Counted from the stretch's first letter, positions 17,522-26,814 are shown. The stretch: 64,000 nt of DNA from Nocardia gamkensis NBRC 108242 (GCF_001612985.1 NZ_BDBM01000010.1:1-64000), one strand, 5' to 3'. The notes: generated by a model not told the origin, from the letters alone. Translations and numbers: made by a program.

Positions 17522-18304
17522 ATGGCGGAAAATCGGCGCGTCGCGCTGGTCACCGGAGCGACCAGCGGAATGGGCCTGGAGATCACCAAAAGTCTTGCCT
17601 CCCAGGGCATCGCGGTGTTCCTCTGCGCTCGCGATCAGCAGCGGGTGACCGACACGGTGAAGAGCATGCAGGACGACGGTCACGAGGTGGACGGCACCGT
17701 CTGCGACGTGGCCGACGCCGCGCAGGTCCGCGAGTACGTCGACGCGGGTGTGCGGCGCTACGGCACGATCGACATCCTGATCAACAACGCGGGCCGCAGC
17801 GGTGGCGGCGTCACCGCGCAGGTGCCCGACGAACTGTGGTTCGACGTGATCAACACCAATCTCAACAGCGTTTTCCTGATGACGAAGGCGGTGCTGAACG
17901 CGGGCGGCATGCTCGAACGCGGCAGCGGCCGCATCGTCAACATCGCCTCCACCGGCGGCAAACAGGGCGTGGTGCACGGCGCCCCGTACTCCGCGTCCAA
18001 GCACGGCGTGGTCGGCTTCACCAAGGCGCTCGGCCTCGAACTGGCCAAGACCGGGATCACCGTGAACGCCGTGTGTCCCGGATTCGTGGAGACGCCGATG
18101 GCCGAGCGGGTACGCGAGGTGTATTCGGGGCTGTGGGGCGTGGACACCGAGGAGGTGCACGCCCGCGTCAGCGCGCGGGTGCCCATCGGCCGCTACGTGC
18201 AGCCGTTCGAGGTGGCGGCGATGGTCGACTATCTGATCGGTCCCGGGGCCGGCGCCGTCACCGCGCAGGCGCTGAACGTCTGTGGCGGCCTGGGAAACTA
18301 CTGA
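17522..18304 (+). CDS. Type II polyketide C9-ketoreductase (ActIII-like)
   Basis: 260 residues, ATG 17522 with GGAGGAG six bases before it. It is an SDR with ALVTGATSGMG at about residue 9 and NNAGRSGGGVTA, which carries the glycine-rich motif linked to C9 stereocontrol in ActIII-type enzymes. It also has the Ser-Tyr-Lys triad (NIASTGG, PYSASKHG) and the ending AVTAQALNVCGGLGNY, nearly identical to ActIII family members. It should reduce the C9 carbonyl of the ACP-bound poly-beta-keto chain using NADPH. It pairs with the didomain aromatase at 23124-24062, as expected for reduced aromatic polyketides. Confidence 0.92.
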   Translation: MAENRRVALVTGATSGMGLEITKSLASQGIAVFLCARDQQRVTDTVKSMQDDGHEVDGTVCDVADAAQVREYVDAGVRRYGTIDILINNAGRSGGGVTAQVPDELWFDVINTNLNSVFLMTKAVLNAGGMLERGSGRIVNIASTGGKQGVVHGAPYSASKHGVVGFTKALGLELAKTGITVNAVCPGFVETPMAERVREVYSGLWGVDTEEVHARVSARVPIGRYVQPFEVAAMVDYLIGPGAGAVTAQALNVCGGLGNY

Positions 18305-18319
18305 CAAGGAGTGCGGGCA

Positions 18320-18787
18320 ATGACCGCAGTGCAGGAGAACGCCCCCACCTTCGGACACGAGGACTATCTGCGGGTGCTGGAGGCCATCCAGACCGGCGCG
18401 TTGCAGTTGCTCGCGGGTTTCCCGCAGCAGCCGAGCGCGCTGCGCTTCCAGGTGGGAGAGGTGACCGTCGAGGCCGAGTGGGCGGCCGTGCAAGCCCCGG
18501 TCGCGGTGGCCGCGGTGGAAGCCGTCGCCGCACCGGAGGCGCCGGCGCCCGGCGCGATCGTGCGCGCGCCCAGCGTCGGCGTGTTCTATCGCTGCCCCGA
18601 GCCGGGTGCGGACCCGTTCGTCGAGGTCGGCGACCGAGTGAGCGCCGGGCAACAGGTCGGCATCGTGGAGGCGATGAAATTGATGATCCCGGTGACAGCG
18701 CAGGCCGGCGTGATCACCGGGATCCTCAAGGAAGACGGCGAACCGGTTCAATTCGACGACCCCCTGTTCTCGTATTCAGCGGAATGA
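18320..18787 (+). CDS. accB: Biotin carboxyl carrier protein of acetyl-CoA carboxylase
   Basis: 155 residues from ATG 18320, seven bases after AAGGAG and 15 bp after the ketoreductase stop. The C-terminal half (about 75-155) is a biotinyl domain with the EAMKLM biotinylation site and a VRAPSVGVFYRCP strand. The N-terminal part is a helical lead followed by an Ala/Pro/Val linker, as in AccB. With accDA (27014-28702) and accC (28713 onward) the cluster has genes for a dedicated carboxylase to make malonyl-CoA extender units, although accC is now truncated. Its last 40 bases overlap the convergent lipocalin-like gene. Confidence 0.9.
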   Translation: MTAVQENAPTFGHEDYLRVLEAIQTGALQLLAGFPQQPSALRFQVGEVTVEAEWAAVQAPVAVAAVEAVAAPEAPAPGAIVRAPSVGVFYRCPEPGADPFVEVGDRVSAGQQVGIVEAMKLMIPVTAQAGVITGILKEDGEPVQFDDPLFSYSAE

Positions 18788-19182
18788 CAGTGCGTTTCGG
18801 GCGGTCGGCTGCGGCGCCAAGTGAGTACCCGGCGTTGCGTCCGCCCGCCGACCCGCGCGGCGCCGATCAGCGTCAGCACGTCTCCGTTCAGCGACAGCTG
18901 CCGCACCTGCTCGGTCCGCGCCCAGGCGGGGTTGGAGCAGACGCTGATCGCGTGCACCACCTCCGCACCGGTGCGCCGCCAGGTGCCCGCGTACCCCATG
19001 AACGGGGTGGCTCCCCGAGCTCCGTCCGTGCGCATCATGCTCACCGACATGTAGCCGTGCGCGCCGTAGATCAGCAGGCCGCGCGGCGCGTCGCCCAGTG
19101 GGCCCTCGCTGGTGACGTCCTGGTCGTCGATGTCGTAGTAGGACAACAGTTCCCAGGTGCCGACAAGATCGGTTGCGTTCAT
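18748..19182 (-). CDS. Lipocalin-like domain protein
   Basis: 144 residues from ATG 19182-19180; the longer frame adds 11 residues. It matches the lipocalin-like (DUF) fold by DLVGTWELLSYYDIDD near the start, GLLIYGAHGYMSVSMMRTDG in the middle and a LNGDVLTL strand near the end. Such small beta-barrel proteins occur in secondary-metabolite clusters and are thought to bind or isomerise polyketide intermediates. The last residues run antiparallel through the 3' end of accB. Confidence 0.7.
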   Translation of the reverse strand: MNATDLVGTWELLSYYDIDDQDVTSEGPLGDAPRGLLIYGAHGYMSVSMMRTDGARGATPFMGYAGTWRRTGAEVVHAISVCSNPAWARTEQVRQLSLNGDVLTLIGAARVGGRTQRRVLTWRRSRPPETHCHSAEYENRGSSN

Positions 19183-19211
19183 GACACCGACGATGGCCGC
19201 CGCCGCTCTAA

Positions 19212-19706
19212 TCACGCTGTAGCCGGTCGGACGGCGAAGCGGTGACTGATCCGCACCAGCTGCCAGACGACGTCCAGCTCCTCGCGATCACGCGGCCCAT
19301 ACACCATCACCAGGGTCCCGGGCAGGTATCCCTGCCGAGCCATCGGATGCGCCTCCGCCCATCCCTGTCGAACCGCCTGTGCGACCACGTCTTCCGGTAG
19401 GCACATGTGCAGGCTGCCGTCCCCGTGCCCGTGCAGGTGGGCGAATTCGGTGCCCGCGAGATACGCCTCGCCGGGCCCCTGGGCGATCGCCGGCCGCAGG
19501 TGCAGTGCCCGGGTGTCGGGCAGGGAGACGCCGCTGCGCCCGAGCAGAACGCCGTCGAGCGTGGTCATCCGCGACCACAGCTGCTCTTGCAGTTCGGCGG
19601 GCGCGATCTGGTCGAGCTGCTGGTGCGGATTGTGCGCACGGGTGCGCGGCCGATCGCCGGAGCGCCGCGGCAGATCCAGCCTGCCGTCCACCGTTGTCGT
19701 CGTCAT
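19212..19706 (-). CDS. Luciferase-domain (DUF5519-type) protein
   Basis: 164 residues. The conserved feature is EFAHLHGHGDGSLHMCLP with following GWAEAHP...(G)TLVMVYGPRD, the signature of the small luciferase-like domain family. The histidine-rich HLHGHGDGSLH loop might bind a metal or flavin. The biochemical role is unknown. The gene diverges from the HxlR regulator across 103 bp containing a palindrome, so it is the probable target of that regulator. Confidence 0.65.
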   Translation of the reverse strand: MTTTTVDGRLDLPRRSGDRPRTRAHNPHQQLDQIAPAELQEQLWSRMTTLDGVLLGRSGVSLPDTRALHLRPAIAQGPGEAYLAGTEFAHLHGHGDGSLHMCLPEDVVAQAVRQGWAEAHPMARQGYLPGTLVMVYGPRDREELDVVWQLVRISHRFAVRPATA

Positions 19707-19743
19707 GACTGTGCTCCCTTCGGATTTCGCATGCTCGCGACCC

Positions 19744-19765
19744 TTGGAAACACATTACTTTCCAA
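19744..19765. promoter_or_regulatory. Palindromic operator candidate between DUF5519 and HxlR genes
   Basis: TTGGAAA and TTTCCAA are perfect 7-bp inverted arms with an 8-base spacer. A further ACTTTCC/GGAAAGT pair spans the rest of the AT-rich divergent region (to 19791). HxlR-family regulators bind such sites near their own promoters. Confidence 0.5.
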
Positions 19766-19809
19766 AGTATAGTAGTAACCAAGGGGAAAGTTACTTACCC
19801 GGAGGACGT

Positions 19810-20187
19810 ATGACAACCGCGCCCGAGACGCCGCTGGACCCTTGCCCGATCACACCGGTCATCGACCTGGTGTTCGGCCGCTGGTCCACCCAGGTGCTCT
19901 GGGTACTCACCCACGACGGCAAGCTGCGCTTCACCGAATTGCAACAGCGCATCCCCGGCCTGACGCCCAAGGTCCTCACCCAGCGCCTGCGCCAGCTCGA
20001 ACGCGACGGACTGGTCGCGCGCACCTACCACCCCGAGGTCCCGCCGCGCGTCGAATACGAGGCGACCCCGCTGGCCGAAACGCTCACCCCGGTGTTCAGC
20101 AGCATCGTGACCTGGTCCTCCGAACACCTCGGCGAGGTTCTCGCCGCGCGCGCCGCATTCGACTCGGGGGAGACTCGGGACCGATAG
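19810..20187 (+). CDS. HxlR-family winged-helix regulator
   Basis: 125 residues from ATG 19810 behind GGAGGA. It has the HxlR pattern: CPITPVIDLVFGRWSTQVLWVLTHDGKLRFTELQ, PGLTPKVLTQRLRQLERDGLV and the wing RTYHPEVPPRVEYEATPLAETL. One Cys near the N-terminus (C13) could act as a redox or electrophile switch, as in several HxlR members. It likely controls the divergent DUF5519 gene and itself. It is convergent with the hydrolase gene 8 bp downstream. Confidence 0.85.
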   Translation: MTTAPETPLDPCPITPVIDLVFGRWSTQVLWVLTHDGKLRFTELQQRIPGLTPKVLTQRLRQLERDGLVARTYHPEVPPRVEYEATPLAETLTPVFSSIVTWSSEHLGEVLAARAAFDSGETRDR

Positions 20188-20195
20188 TCGACGGC

Positions 20196-20957
20196 CTACG
20201 GTGTCGGCGCCGGCCGAGTGGCGAGTTCGAGCAGGCATCCGGCCAACTCGCGCGGCATCGTGATCATGCAGTCGTGCCCGGTGGGGAGCACGTGGAGGCG
20301 GCCGGGAGGCAAATCGGCGGGTGGCAGGGTGCGGGGCATGGCGGCGCGCATCGCTTTGAAGTCCTCGCCGCCTTCGCCGCAGTAGACGTGTGTCACCGGA
20401 ATCGCCGCCAGCGCCTCGGGATTCGTCAACTTCATCGGCTGCTGGAAGGTCTTCAGCGATTGCGGCGTCTGCATGGACGCCAGCCAACCGAGATCGGGTT
20501 CCTCGGTGACGCCGTACAGTCCGCCGTCGCCGGTCGGTTCGGTTTGCGGCGGCACCAGCCAGCCGTCGCCGGTGGCGGCCGCCGCGGCGGCGAAGGCGTC
20601 GACCATGCCCGGCATGATGTCGGCCACCGCCTCGCCGTCGCGGGGCACGAAGGTGTCGATGTAGACCAGTTCGGCGATGCGTTCCGGCACGGCGTCGGCC
20701 AGCGCGGTGACGACGATGCCGCCGTAGCTGTGACCGACCAGGACGACGTCGGTCAGGTCCGCGGCGGTGACGAGGTCGATCAGATCCTGAACGTGGGTGT
20801 CGAGCCCGACGTCCGCGGTGAGCAGGTGCGCGCGGTCGCCGAGGCCGACCAGTGAGGGGGCCAGGACGCGGTGGCCCGCGTCCTCCAGCGGCGGGGTCAC
20901 CCGCTGCCAGACCCATCCGCCGTGGAATGCGCCGTGAATGAGCAGGTAAGTCGACAC
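20196..20957 (-). CDS. Alpha/beta hydrolase (esterase-type)
   Basis: 253 residues from a GTG at 20957-20955. The typical small esterase/EstA-like layout is seen: YLLIHGAFHGGWVW at the start, the nucleophile elbow VLVGHSYGGIV near residue 80 and a final His in LPTGHDCM. It starts 3 bp after the stop of the FAD monooxygenase gene, so it belongs to the six-gene minus-strand operon from KS-alpha downward. Similar hydrolases in aromatic polyketide clusters act on esters or lactones; the substrate is unknown. Confidence 0.8.
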   Translation of the reverse strand: MSTYLLIHGAFHGGWVWQRVTPPLEDAGHRVLAPSLVGLGDRAHLLTADVGLDTHVQDLIDLVTAADLTDVVLVGHSYGGIVVTALADAVPERIAELVYIDTFVPRDGEAVADIMPGMVDAFAAAAAATGDGWLVPPQTEPTGDGGLYGVTEEPDLGWLASMQTPQSLKTFQQPMKLTNPEALAAIPVTHVYCGEGGEDFKAMRAAMPRTLPPADLPPGRLHVLPTGHDCMITMPRELAGCLLELATRPAPTP

Positions 20958-20959
20958 GA

Positions 20960-22213
20960 TCAGTTCTCCCTGAGTTTGGTCAGCGCCGTGACGGTTCCGG
21001 TCGCGGGCGGCACCGGCTCGGGGCGGATGCCGAGGCCGATCACCCTGGCCACCAGCCGGGGCAGGCGCGGGAAGCGGCGCAGCAGCCGGACCAGCAGCGG
21101 TCTGTCGGTCCCCGGTCGTCCCGCGCTTGGGTAGAGGTCGGCCAGAAGGTGCAACTGCGCGAATTGCACCACGCGCATGGGGAATTCGCGGCGGCGCTGA
21201 ACGGCGCGCAGCTGCGCTGTGGACGCGGTCGCGCCCGCGGCGAGGATCGGCGCCAGCAGGCGAGCGGTCGCGATGGCGTCCTGCACCGCCAGATTGATTC
21301 CCACCCCGCCCGCCGGGGACATCGCGTGCGCCGCGTCCCCGATCGCCAGCAGCCCCGGGCGATACCAGCGGCGCAGCCGATCCACCCGGACGTCGAGTGG
21401 TTTCACGTCGTCCCAGTCCAGGATCTCCGCGTCCAGACGCGGCGCGAGCACGGGATAGATGGCGGACAGGTCCGCACGGAACCGCGCCGGCCCCGCCTCT
21501 CGGATCGTCGCGAAGCCGCCCTTCGGGATCATGTACGCGACCTGCAGATAGTCGCCGCGATCGATGCAGACGATGAAGAATCCCTTTCCGCTTCGCACGG
21601 TGGGCAGGCGCTCGCCCTCCGGCTTGCCGACCCGGAACCAGAGCACGTCCATGGGCGCCGAGCCCGCGGCGACCTCGAGCAGCCCCGACCGGCGCACGAT
21701 CGAATGCCGCCCGTCGGCGGCGATCACCAGGTCGGCGGCGACCTCCAAGGGGCCATCGGCCGACCTCGCGCGTACGCCTGCCACCGCGCCGTCGCGCTGG
21801 ATCAGCTCGGTGACCTCCGCTTCCTGCACCAGCCGGAAGCCGGGGTAGCGGCGGCCCGCCTCGGCGAGGAAATTCAGCACGTCCCACTGCGGCATGAACG
21901 CCACGAACGGATAGGGCCCGGGCAGCGCGCTGAAGTCGGCGAACACCACCGGACCTGCGGCGGTCGCCATCGGCAGCTGGGCCGATTCGACGTGCGGCAG
22001 CGCCAGGAACTCCTCGGCCAAGCCGAGCTCGTTCATCGCGAGCAGCGTCGAGGTGTGCACGGTGTCGCCCCGGAAATCCCGCAGGAAGTCCGGATGCTTC
22101 TCCAGCACGAGCACCTCGACGCCGGAGCGGGCCAGCAGCAGCCCTGCCATCAGTCCGGCGGGGCCGCCGCCGATCACGCAGACCCGCGCGGATGCGGTGG
22201 TCACGCCAGGCAT
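20960..22213 (-). CDS. FAD-dependent aromatic monooxygenase
   Basis: 417 residues. FAD-binding motifs are complete: VCVIGGGPAGLMAGLLLARSG near residue 11, the VIAADGRHS (DG) motif and GDAAHAMSPAGGVGINLAVQDA (GD) motif near residue 290. This is the p-hydroxybenzoate hydroxylase-like class A flavoprotein family, commonly hydroxylating polyketide rings. It overlaps the metallo-hydrolase gene by 13 bp and is followed by the alpha/beta hydrolase gene 2 bp later, so it is part of the PKS operon. Confidence 0.87.
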   Translation of the reverse strand: MPGVTTASARVCVIGGGPAGLMAGLLLARSGVEVLVLEKHPDFLRDFRGDTVHTSTLLAMNELGLAEEFLALPHVESAQLPMATAAGPVVFADFSALPGPYPFVAFMPQWDVLNFLAEAGRRYPGFRLVQEAEVTELIQRDGAVAGVRARSADGPLEVAADLVIAADGRHSIVRRSGLLEVAAGSAPMDVLWFRVGKPEGERLPTVRSGKGFFIVCIDRGDYLQVAYMIPKGGFATIREAGPARFRADLSAIYPVLAPRLDAEILDWDDVKPLDVRVDRLRRWYRPGLLAIGDAAHAMSPAGGVGINLAVQDAIATARLLAPILAAGATASTAQLRAVQRRREFPMRVVQFAQLHLLADLYPSAGRPGTDRPLLVRLLRRFPRLPRLVARVIGLGIRPEPVPPATGTVTALTKLREN

Positions 22214-23127
22214 GTCGGCACCTGCCCGCCGTTGTAGAGCACCATTTCGTCGAAGATCGCCAGCACGTCCAGCGGCTCGCCCAGCCGGCCGCCGGACAAC
22301 TCCGCATCGGCGCGATACAGGTTGCCGACCAACCGCTCCTGATCGACCAGTTCGGCGAACTCACCGTGGTCGGCCTCCAGCGCGATCGCCAGCGGCGTCA
22401 GCCCGAGTGCGCGTCCCTCCGCGGCCAGGTCCTGCACCCAGCGCAGGTACCGCAGCGTCTGGTCGAAGATCTCCGGCCCGGTGACGGGGCCGTGTCCGGC
22501 GACAACCGTCTCCGCCCCCAGCGCGGCCAGCCGCCGCACCGCGGTGATCGCACCGCTGACCGATCCCATCAGGCAGAACGGCGCCGCGCCCGCCATCACC
22601 AGGTCTCCGGCGAACAGCACGCGCTCCTCGGGCAGCCACGCCACCACGTCGTTGGTGGTGTGCGCGGCGGTGCCGAAATGGATGAGTTCCACCCGGCGCT
22701 CGCCCCGGTGCAAGGTCAGGTGATAACTGAAGGTGATGCTCGGCAACGTGACCCGCACATCGCCCCATTCGACGTCCGGCCACAGCTTCGTCAGCGCCAG
22801 GCCGGTCTCGATCATCTCCGGCCGGATCCGGTCGTGGCCGACGACGACGGCGGCCGGTCCGAACAAGTGATTGCCGAAGTTGTGATCGCCGTGGTGATGG
22901 GTGTTCACGATGGTGCGGGCCGGGCCCGTACCCAGCCTGTCGACGAACTCGACGAGTGCCCGGGTGCGCCCCTCCGTCGCCAGCGTGTCGATCACCACCA
23001 CGCCGTCCGGCCCGGTCAGCACACCGGCGTTGCTGACGCACCAGCCGCCGCGGCTGTGTGTGTAGGCGTAGACGCCGTCGGCGATCTCCTGCACGCGCGG
23101 TGTCGCGGTCGTCTCGGTGGCGGTCAT
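22201..23127 (-). CDS. Metallo-beta-lactamase-fold thioesterase/cyclase (ActIV-type)
   Basis: 308 residues starting at ATG 23127-23125, which overlaps the aromatase stop as ATGA. The metal-binding motif THHHGDHNFG at about residue 92, the later FGTAAHTTNDV histidine, DLVMAG and GHGPV correspond to the MBL ligands. ActIV, the actinorhodin second-ring cyclase that also releases the chain from ACP, is of this fold. Position in the operon directly after the aromatase/cyclase supports that role here. A simple lactonase cannot be excluded. Confidence 0.8.
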   Translation of the reverse strand: MTATETTATPRVQEIADGVYAYTHSRGGWCVSNAGVLTGPDGVVVIDTLATEGRTRALVEFVDRLGTGPARTIVNTHHHGDHNFGNHLFGPAAVVVGHDRIRPEMIETGLALTKLWPDVEWGDVRVTLPSITFSYHLTLHRGERRVELIHFGTAAHTTNDVVAWLPEERVLFAGDLVMAGAAPFCLMGSVSGAITAVRRLAALGAETVVAGHGPVTGPEIFDQTLRYLRWVQDLAAEGRALGLTPLAIALEADHGEFAELVDQERLVGNLYRADAELSGGRLGEPLDVLAIFDEMVLYNGGQVPTCLA

Positions 23128-24062
23128 GTCGGTGACTTCGTCGTCGCGGCATAGCGTTCCGCGCACCGCAGGGTGTTTCGGCTGTTACCGGACAGCGCCT
23201 CGGTGAGGTATGCCCGGGCGTCGGCGAGATCGGTGTTCGCGCCGAGGATCTCGCGCGCGGCCCCGGGATGGATCGCGACCGTGTGCCGCGCGGTCACCAC
23301 CGCGCCGTCCGGTCCGTCGGCGAACTCCCACGCACCGCTGTGGCCGAACAGGATCGCGGGCGGCACCAGTTGTTTGTAATCGATTCGTTCGCCGGGAACG
23401 CACACCCGGATCGATTTCGTCGTGTGCGGGATCTCGCCGGCCGTCACCGTGTCCATCTCCATCAGCTGCACGCCCTCGGCGTCCTCGGTGAGCTCGATGC
23501 GGCCCACATGCGGCACCTGCTCGGGCCAGCGTTCGCTGTGGTAGACGAAGTCGTACGCCTCGTCTGCCGAACATTCCAACGTCACGGTGTCCTCGAAGGT
23601 GTGGATCACCTCGTCCACCGGGTAGCCGAGCTCGGCGATGCGCGCCAGCGCGGCGAGTTCGACCACGCTGTTGCGATCGACCGACGCGGCGACCTGCGCG
23701 GCATCGGCCCCGTCCACCACGGTGAAGTGGTGGTCCAAGGTCACCTTCGTCGTGCCGGGGCCGATCTGGCGGAACGACCAGCCGCCGCCCATCGACGCGA
23801 TCGGCGCCTGACTGCGTTCCTGCTCGAAGGCGATGCGGCGCTGCCCGGCGTCCAGCACCCGCCGCGACGTCCAGTTCTTCACCGCGCCGCCGACCGTCGC
23901 CCACAGCCGGAAGCGCTCCTCGTCCGGCCCGCGGTGCAGGTGGCGCACCAGCACACTCGGCTCGAAGATCACCGGCCACCTGGTCACGTCGGCGACCAGC
24001 CGGTAGACGACGTCCGGGGCCGCCTGCACCACCCTGGTGTGGGACATCACTTCGGCATTCAT
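23124..24062 (-). CDS. Didomain aromatase/cyclase (ActVII-like)
   Basis: 312 residues made of two SRPBCC units (about 1-150 and 155-305), each beginning with a T(H/F)xxxVxxxxxxVY/AYD...W strand-helix unit (VVYRLVADVTRWP and AYDFVYHSERWP). Didomain aromatase/cyclases act with a C9-ketoreductase to form and dehydrate the first ring of reduced polyketides. The start overlaps the ACP stop by ATGA and the stop overlaps the MBL gene by ATGA, indicating coupled translation. Confidence 0.9.
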   Translation of the reverse strand: MNAEVMSHTRVVQAAPDVVYRLVADVTRWPVIFEPSVLVRHLHRGPDEERFRLWATVGGAVKNWTSRRVLDAGQRRIAFEQERSQAPIASMGGGWSFRQIGPGTTKVTLDHHFTVVDGADAAQVAASVDRNSVVELAALARIAELGYPVDEVIHTFEDTVTLECSADEAYDFVYHSERWPEQVPHVGRIELTEDAEGVQLMEMDTVTAGEIPHTTKSIRVCVPGERIDYKQLVPPAILFGHSGAWEFADGPDGAVVTARHTVAIHPGAAREILGANTDLADARAYLTEALSGNSRNTLRCAERYAATTKSPT

Positions 24063-24313
24063 GCCGCACCTTGCAGTTGGGCGTTCACGATGTCGACCAG
24101 CTCTTGCGGCGTCTTGACCTCGATGAGTTCTTCCTCCGGGATCGTCACGCCGAAGTCGCGCTGGATCCGCGCCGCGGTCTCGATGAGCGCGAGCGAGTCG
24201 TAGCCCAGCTCCTCGAATTCCACGGCGGCGATGTCGCCGCCGAGTTCGGCGAGGTCTTCGCCGCCCGCGCAGTCCACCAGAATTCGGCGTAGTTCGGTGA
24301 TGGTGATGGTCAT
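24059..24313 (-). CDS. Type II PKS acyl carrier protein
   Basis: 84 residues, acidic and helical. The phosphopantetheine site is the Ser in GYDSLAL (S40). The ending TPQELVDIVNAQL is typical of aromatic PKS carriers. It overlaps the chain-length-factor stop and the aromatase start by four bases each. It carries the growing poly-beta-keto chain. Confidence 0.95.
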   Translation of the reverse strand: MTITITELRRILVDCAGGEDLAELGGDIAAVEFEELGYDSLALIETAARIQRDFGVTIPEEELIEVKTPQELVDIVNAQLQGAA

Positions 24314-25548
24314 GATTCGCTCCTCGGCAGATCTCGATCGGACACGGCGCGCACGACGACCGCGGAGTTGAAACCCCAGCGCCCGCGTGCCAGGACGAGC
24401 GCGCCGCCGACGGTGGCGGAGCGCGGGGAACCGAGGACCAGGTCGATCCGGTAGTCCTCGGCGAGCGTGGCGGTGTGGGCGGTCGGCGGTATCACCGAGT
24501 CGCGCATCGCCAGCAGCGCGGTGACGACGTCGAGCGGACCCGCGCCGGAGAACAGGCGTCCGGTCAGCGGTTTCGACGCGGTGACCGGAACGCCGCCCGG
24601 CCCGAACAACGCCTCGATGGCGGCGGCCTCGTCGCGGTCGCGATCGGGTATGCCGGAGGCGTCGGCGAACACCACGTCGATGTCACCGGGCGTCATCCCG
24701 GCGTCGGACAGCGCGAGTTCGGCGGCACGGCGCAGGCCCGACGGCCTGCGGGAACCGGGCGGCGGGTCGAAGGTCGAGGCGTACCCCGCGATCTCGCCGT
24801 GCACCTTGGGCACGCCACGGGCGCGCGCGGCGGCGGCGTCCTCGACTACCAGCATCGCGCCGCCCTCACCGGGCACGTATCCGGCCGCGCGGGCGTCGAA
24901 CGGCAGATAGGCGTGGTCAGGGTCGATCGCGGTGCTCACACCACCGCTGGACAGATGCGAAGCCCAGCCCCATGGATCCAGCGCCGAATCGACGCCTCCG
25001 GTGACCACCAGCGGCGTTCCGCGCCGCACGGTGCGCCGCGCGTGGCCGATCGCGTCCAATCCGCCCGCCTGCTCGGCGACCAAGGCGCTGCTCGGCCCGC
25101 GCATGCCGTGCCGGATGGAGATCTGGCCGGTGTTGACCGCGTAGAACCAAGCGAAGGACTCGTACACGCTGACGTGCTCGGAGCCGAGCGACCACAGCTT
25201 GTTGAACTCCCGATGGGTGAATTCGAAGCCGCCGGAGGCGTTCCCGGTCACCACGCCCATGTCGTAGTCGGTCAGCGTCGCCGTATCGACCTTCGCGTCG
25301 TCCAGCGCCCACTGCGCGGAGACCAGCGCCATCCGGGTCGAGACGTCCGTCTGCGGCAGCAGCCGGCTCGGCAGGTGCTCACCGGCGTCGAAATCGGCCA
25401 CCTGTCCGGCCAGGCGCGCCGACGAGCCGCCGACGTCGAACCGGGTGAGCGGCGCGATCCCGCCGCGCCCGGCCAGCACGGCGTCCCAGAAACGCTCCAC
25501 GCCCATGCCGTTCGGCGCGAGCACCCCCATTCCGGTCACGAGGATCAT
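24310..25548 (-). CDS. Type II PKS chain-length factor (KS-beta)
   Basis: 412 residues from ATG 25548-25546, which overlaps the KS-alpha stop as ATGA. It is a ketosynthase-fold protein whose active-site Cys is replaced by Gln in the diagnostic [10 protein letters not shown] segment near residue 165. With KS-alpha and ACP it forms the minimal PKS and sets chain length. I cannot read chain length reliably from the gate residues by eye. The ActIII/ActVII/ActIV-like set suggests an octaketide-like pathway, which is an inference. Confidence 0.93.
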   Translation of the reverse strand: MILVTGMGVLAPNGMGVERFWDAVLAGRGGIAPLTRFDVGGSSARLAGQVADFDAGEHLPSRLLPQTDVSTRMALVSAQWALDDAKVDTATLTDYDMGVVTGNASGGFEFTHREFNKLWSLGSEHVSVYESFAWFYAVNTGQISIRHGMRGPSSALVAEQAGGLDAIGHARRTVRRGTPLVVTGGVDSALDPWGWASHLSSGGVSTAIDPDHAYLPFDARAAGYVPGEGGAMLVVEDAAAARARGVPKVHGEIAGYASTFDPPPGSRRPSGLRRAAELALSDAGMTPGDIDVVFADASGIPDRDRDEAAAIEALFGPGGVPVTASKPLTGRLFSGAGPLDVVTALLAMRDSVIPPTAHTATLAEDYRIDLVLGSPRSATVGGALVLARGRWGFNSAVVVRAVSDRDLPRSES

Positions 25549-26814
25549 GCCGCCACCGCCTCCGCCTTGCGCAGCACCATCGCGCTCTGAAAGCCGCCGA
25601 ACCCGCTGCCCACCGTGAGCACGGTGTCCATCCGGTGGTCGCGGGCGGTCAGCGGCACGTAGTCCAGATCGCATTCGGGGTCGGGTTCGTGCAGGTTCGC
25701 CGTCGGCGGCACCACCTGGTATTCCAGCGCCAGCAGCGAGGCGGCGATCTCGACCGAGCCGATCGCGCCGAGCGAGTGTCCCACCATCGACTTGATCGAG
25801 CTCATCGGCGTGGCGTAGGCGTGCGCGCCGAGACTGCGCTTCACCGCGGCGGTTTCGTGCCGGTCGTTCTGCCTGGTGCCGGAGCCGTGCGCGTTGATGT
25901 AGTGCACGCCGGTCGGGTCGATCCTGGATTCGTCGAGTGCGACCCGGATCGCCTCGGCCATCTCACGGCCATCGGCCTTGAGTCCCGTCATGTGGTAGGC
26001 GTTGCACCTGGTCGCGTATCCGGAGATCTCGGCGTAGATATGCGCGCCTCGCTTGCGCGCGCTCTCGTACTCCTCCAGCACGAAGAGCGCGGCGCCCTCG
26101 GCGAGCACGAACCCGTTGCGTGAGTTGTCGAACGGCCGCGAGGCCGACTCCGCGTCGTCGTTGCGCGGGGTGGTCGCCTTGATCGCGTCGAAGCAGGCCA
26201 CCACGATCGGCGTGATGGGTGTGTCCGCCGCGCCCGCCACCATGACGTCGGCGGAGCCCTCGCGGATCAGCTGCACCGCGTGGCCGACCGAGTCCAGTCC
26301 CGACGTGCATCCGTTGGAGACCATCGCCACCGGCCCCTCCGCGCCGACGCTCCAGGCCACCTCGGCGGGCATCACGCTGGGAATCATGTAGTCGAACATG
26401 TGCGGGGAGAGATACGTCTGGTCGACCAGCCAGTTCTTCCCGGAATCCGACAGCACCAGGTATTCGCGCTCCAGGCTGGTGGCCGCGGCGACCGCACTGC
26501 CGAGGCTCACGCCGAGCCGGTGCGGATCGACCGCCGCGAGGTCGAGCCCGCTGTCGGCCACCGCCTCCCGCGCACAGACCACGGCGAACTGCACCGCCCG
26601 GTCCATGCGCCGGATCTCCCTGGGAGACAATCCTTCCCGCACCGGGTCGAAGTCCGCTTCGCCGGCTACCCGGGACCGGTACGGCGAAGCGTCGAAGAAC
26701 GAGATCCGGCGTGTCGCGGTGCGGCCTTCGGGACAGCAGCTTCCAGAACTCGTCCTTACCCGACCCGCCGGGCGCGCGGACGCCGAGCCCGGTGACGACA
26801 ACGCGGCGGCTCAT
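25545..26814 (-). pseudogene. Type II PKS ketosynthase (KS-alpha), frameshifted near its start
   Basis: The gene should begin [17 protein letters not shown] at ATG 26814. That frame continues through KDEFWKLLS and then goes out of frame. The homologous continuation [12 protein letters not shown]...[13 protein letters not shown] lies in the next frame and runs intact to the stop at 25545. One extra base in the GGG run at 26730-26732 (CCC on the coding strand) explains the shift exactly. The rest is a good KS-alpha: catalytic Cys in [13 protein letters not shown], His motifs NAHGSGT and [10 protein letters not shown]. Either the gene is inactivated or the base is a sequencing error. Without it the whole polyketide cluster would be silent. 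Confidence 0.88.

Noticed and set aside
20958..22364. A 722-residue frame extending the alpha/beta hydrolase far upstream
   Set aside because: The upstream part is antisense-like shadow of the FAD monooxygenase in another frame; the hydrolase starts at the GTG at 20957.
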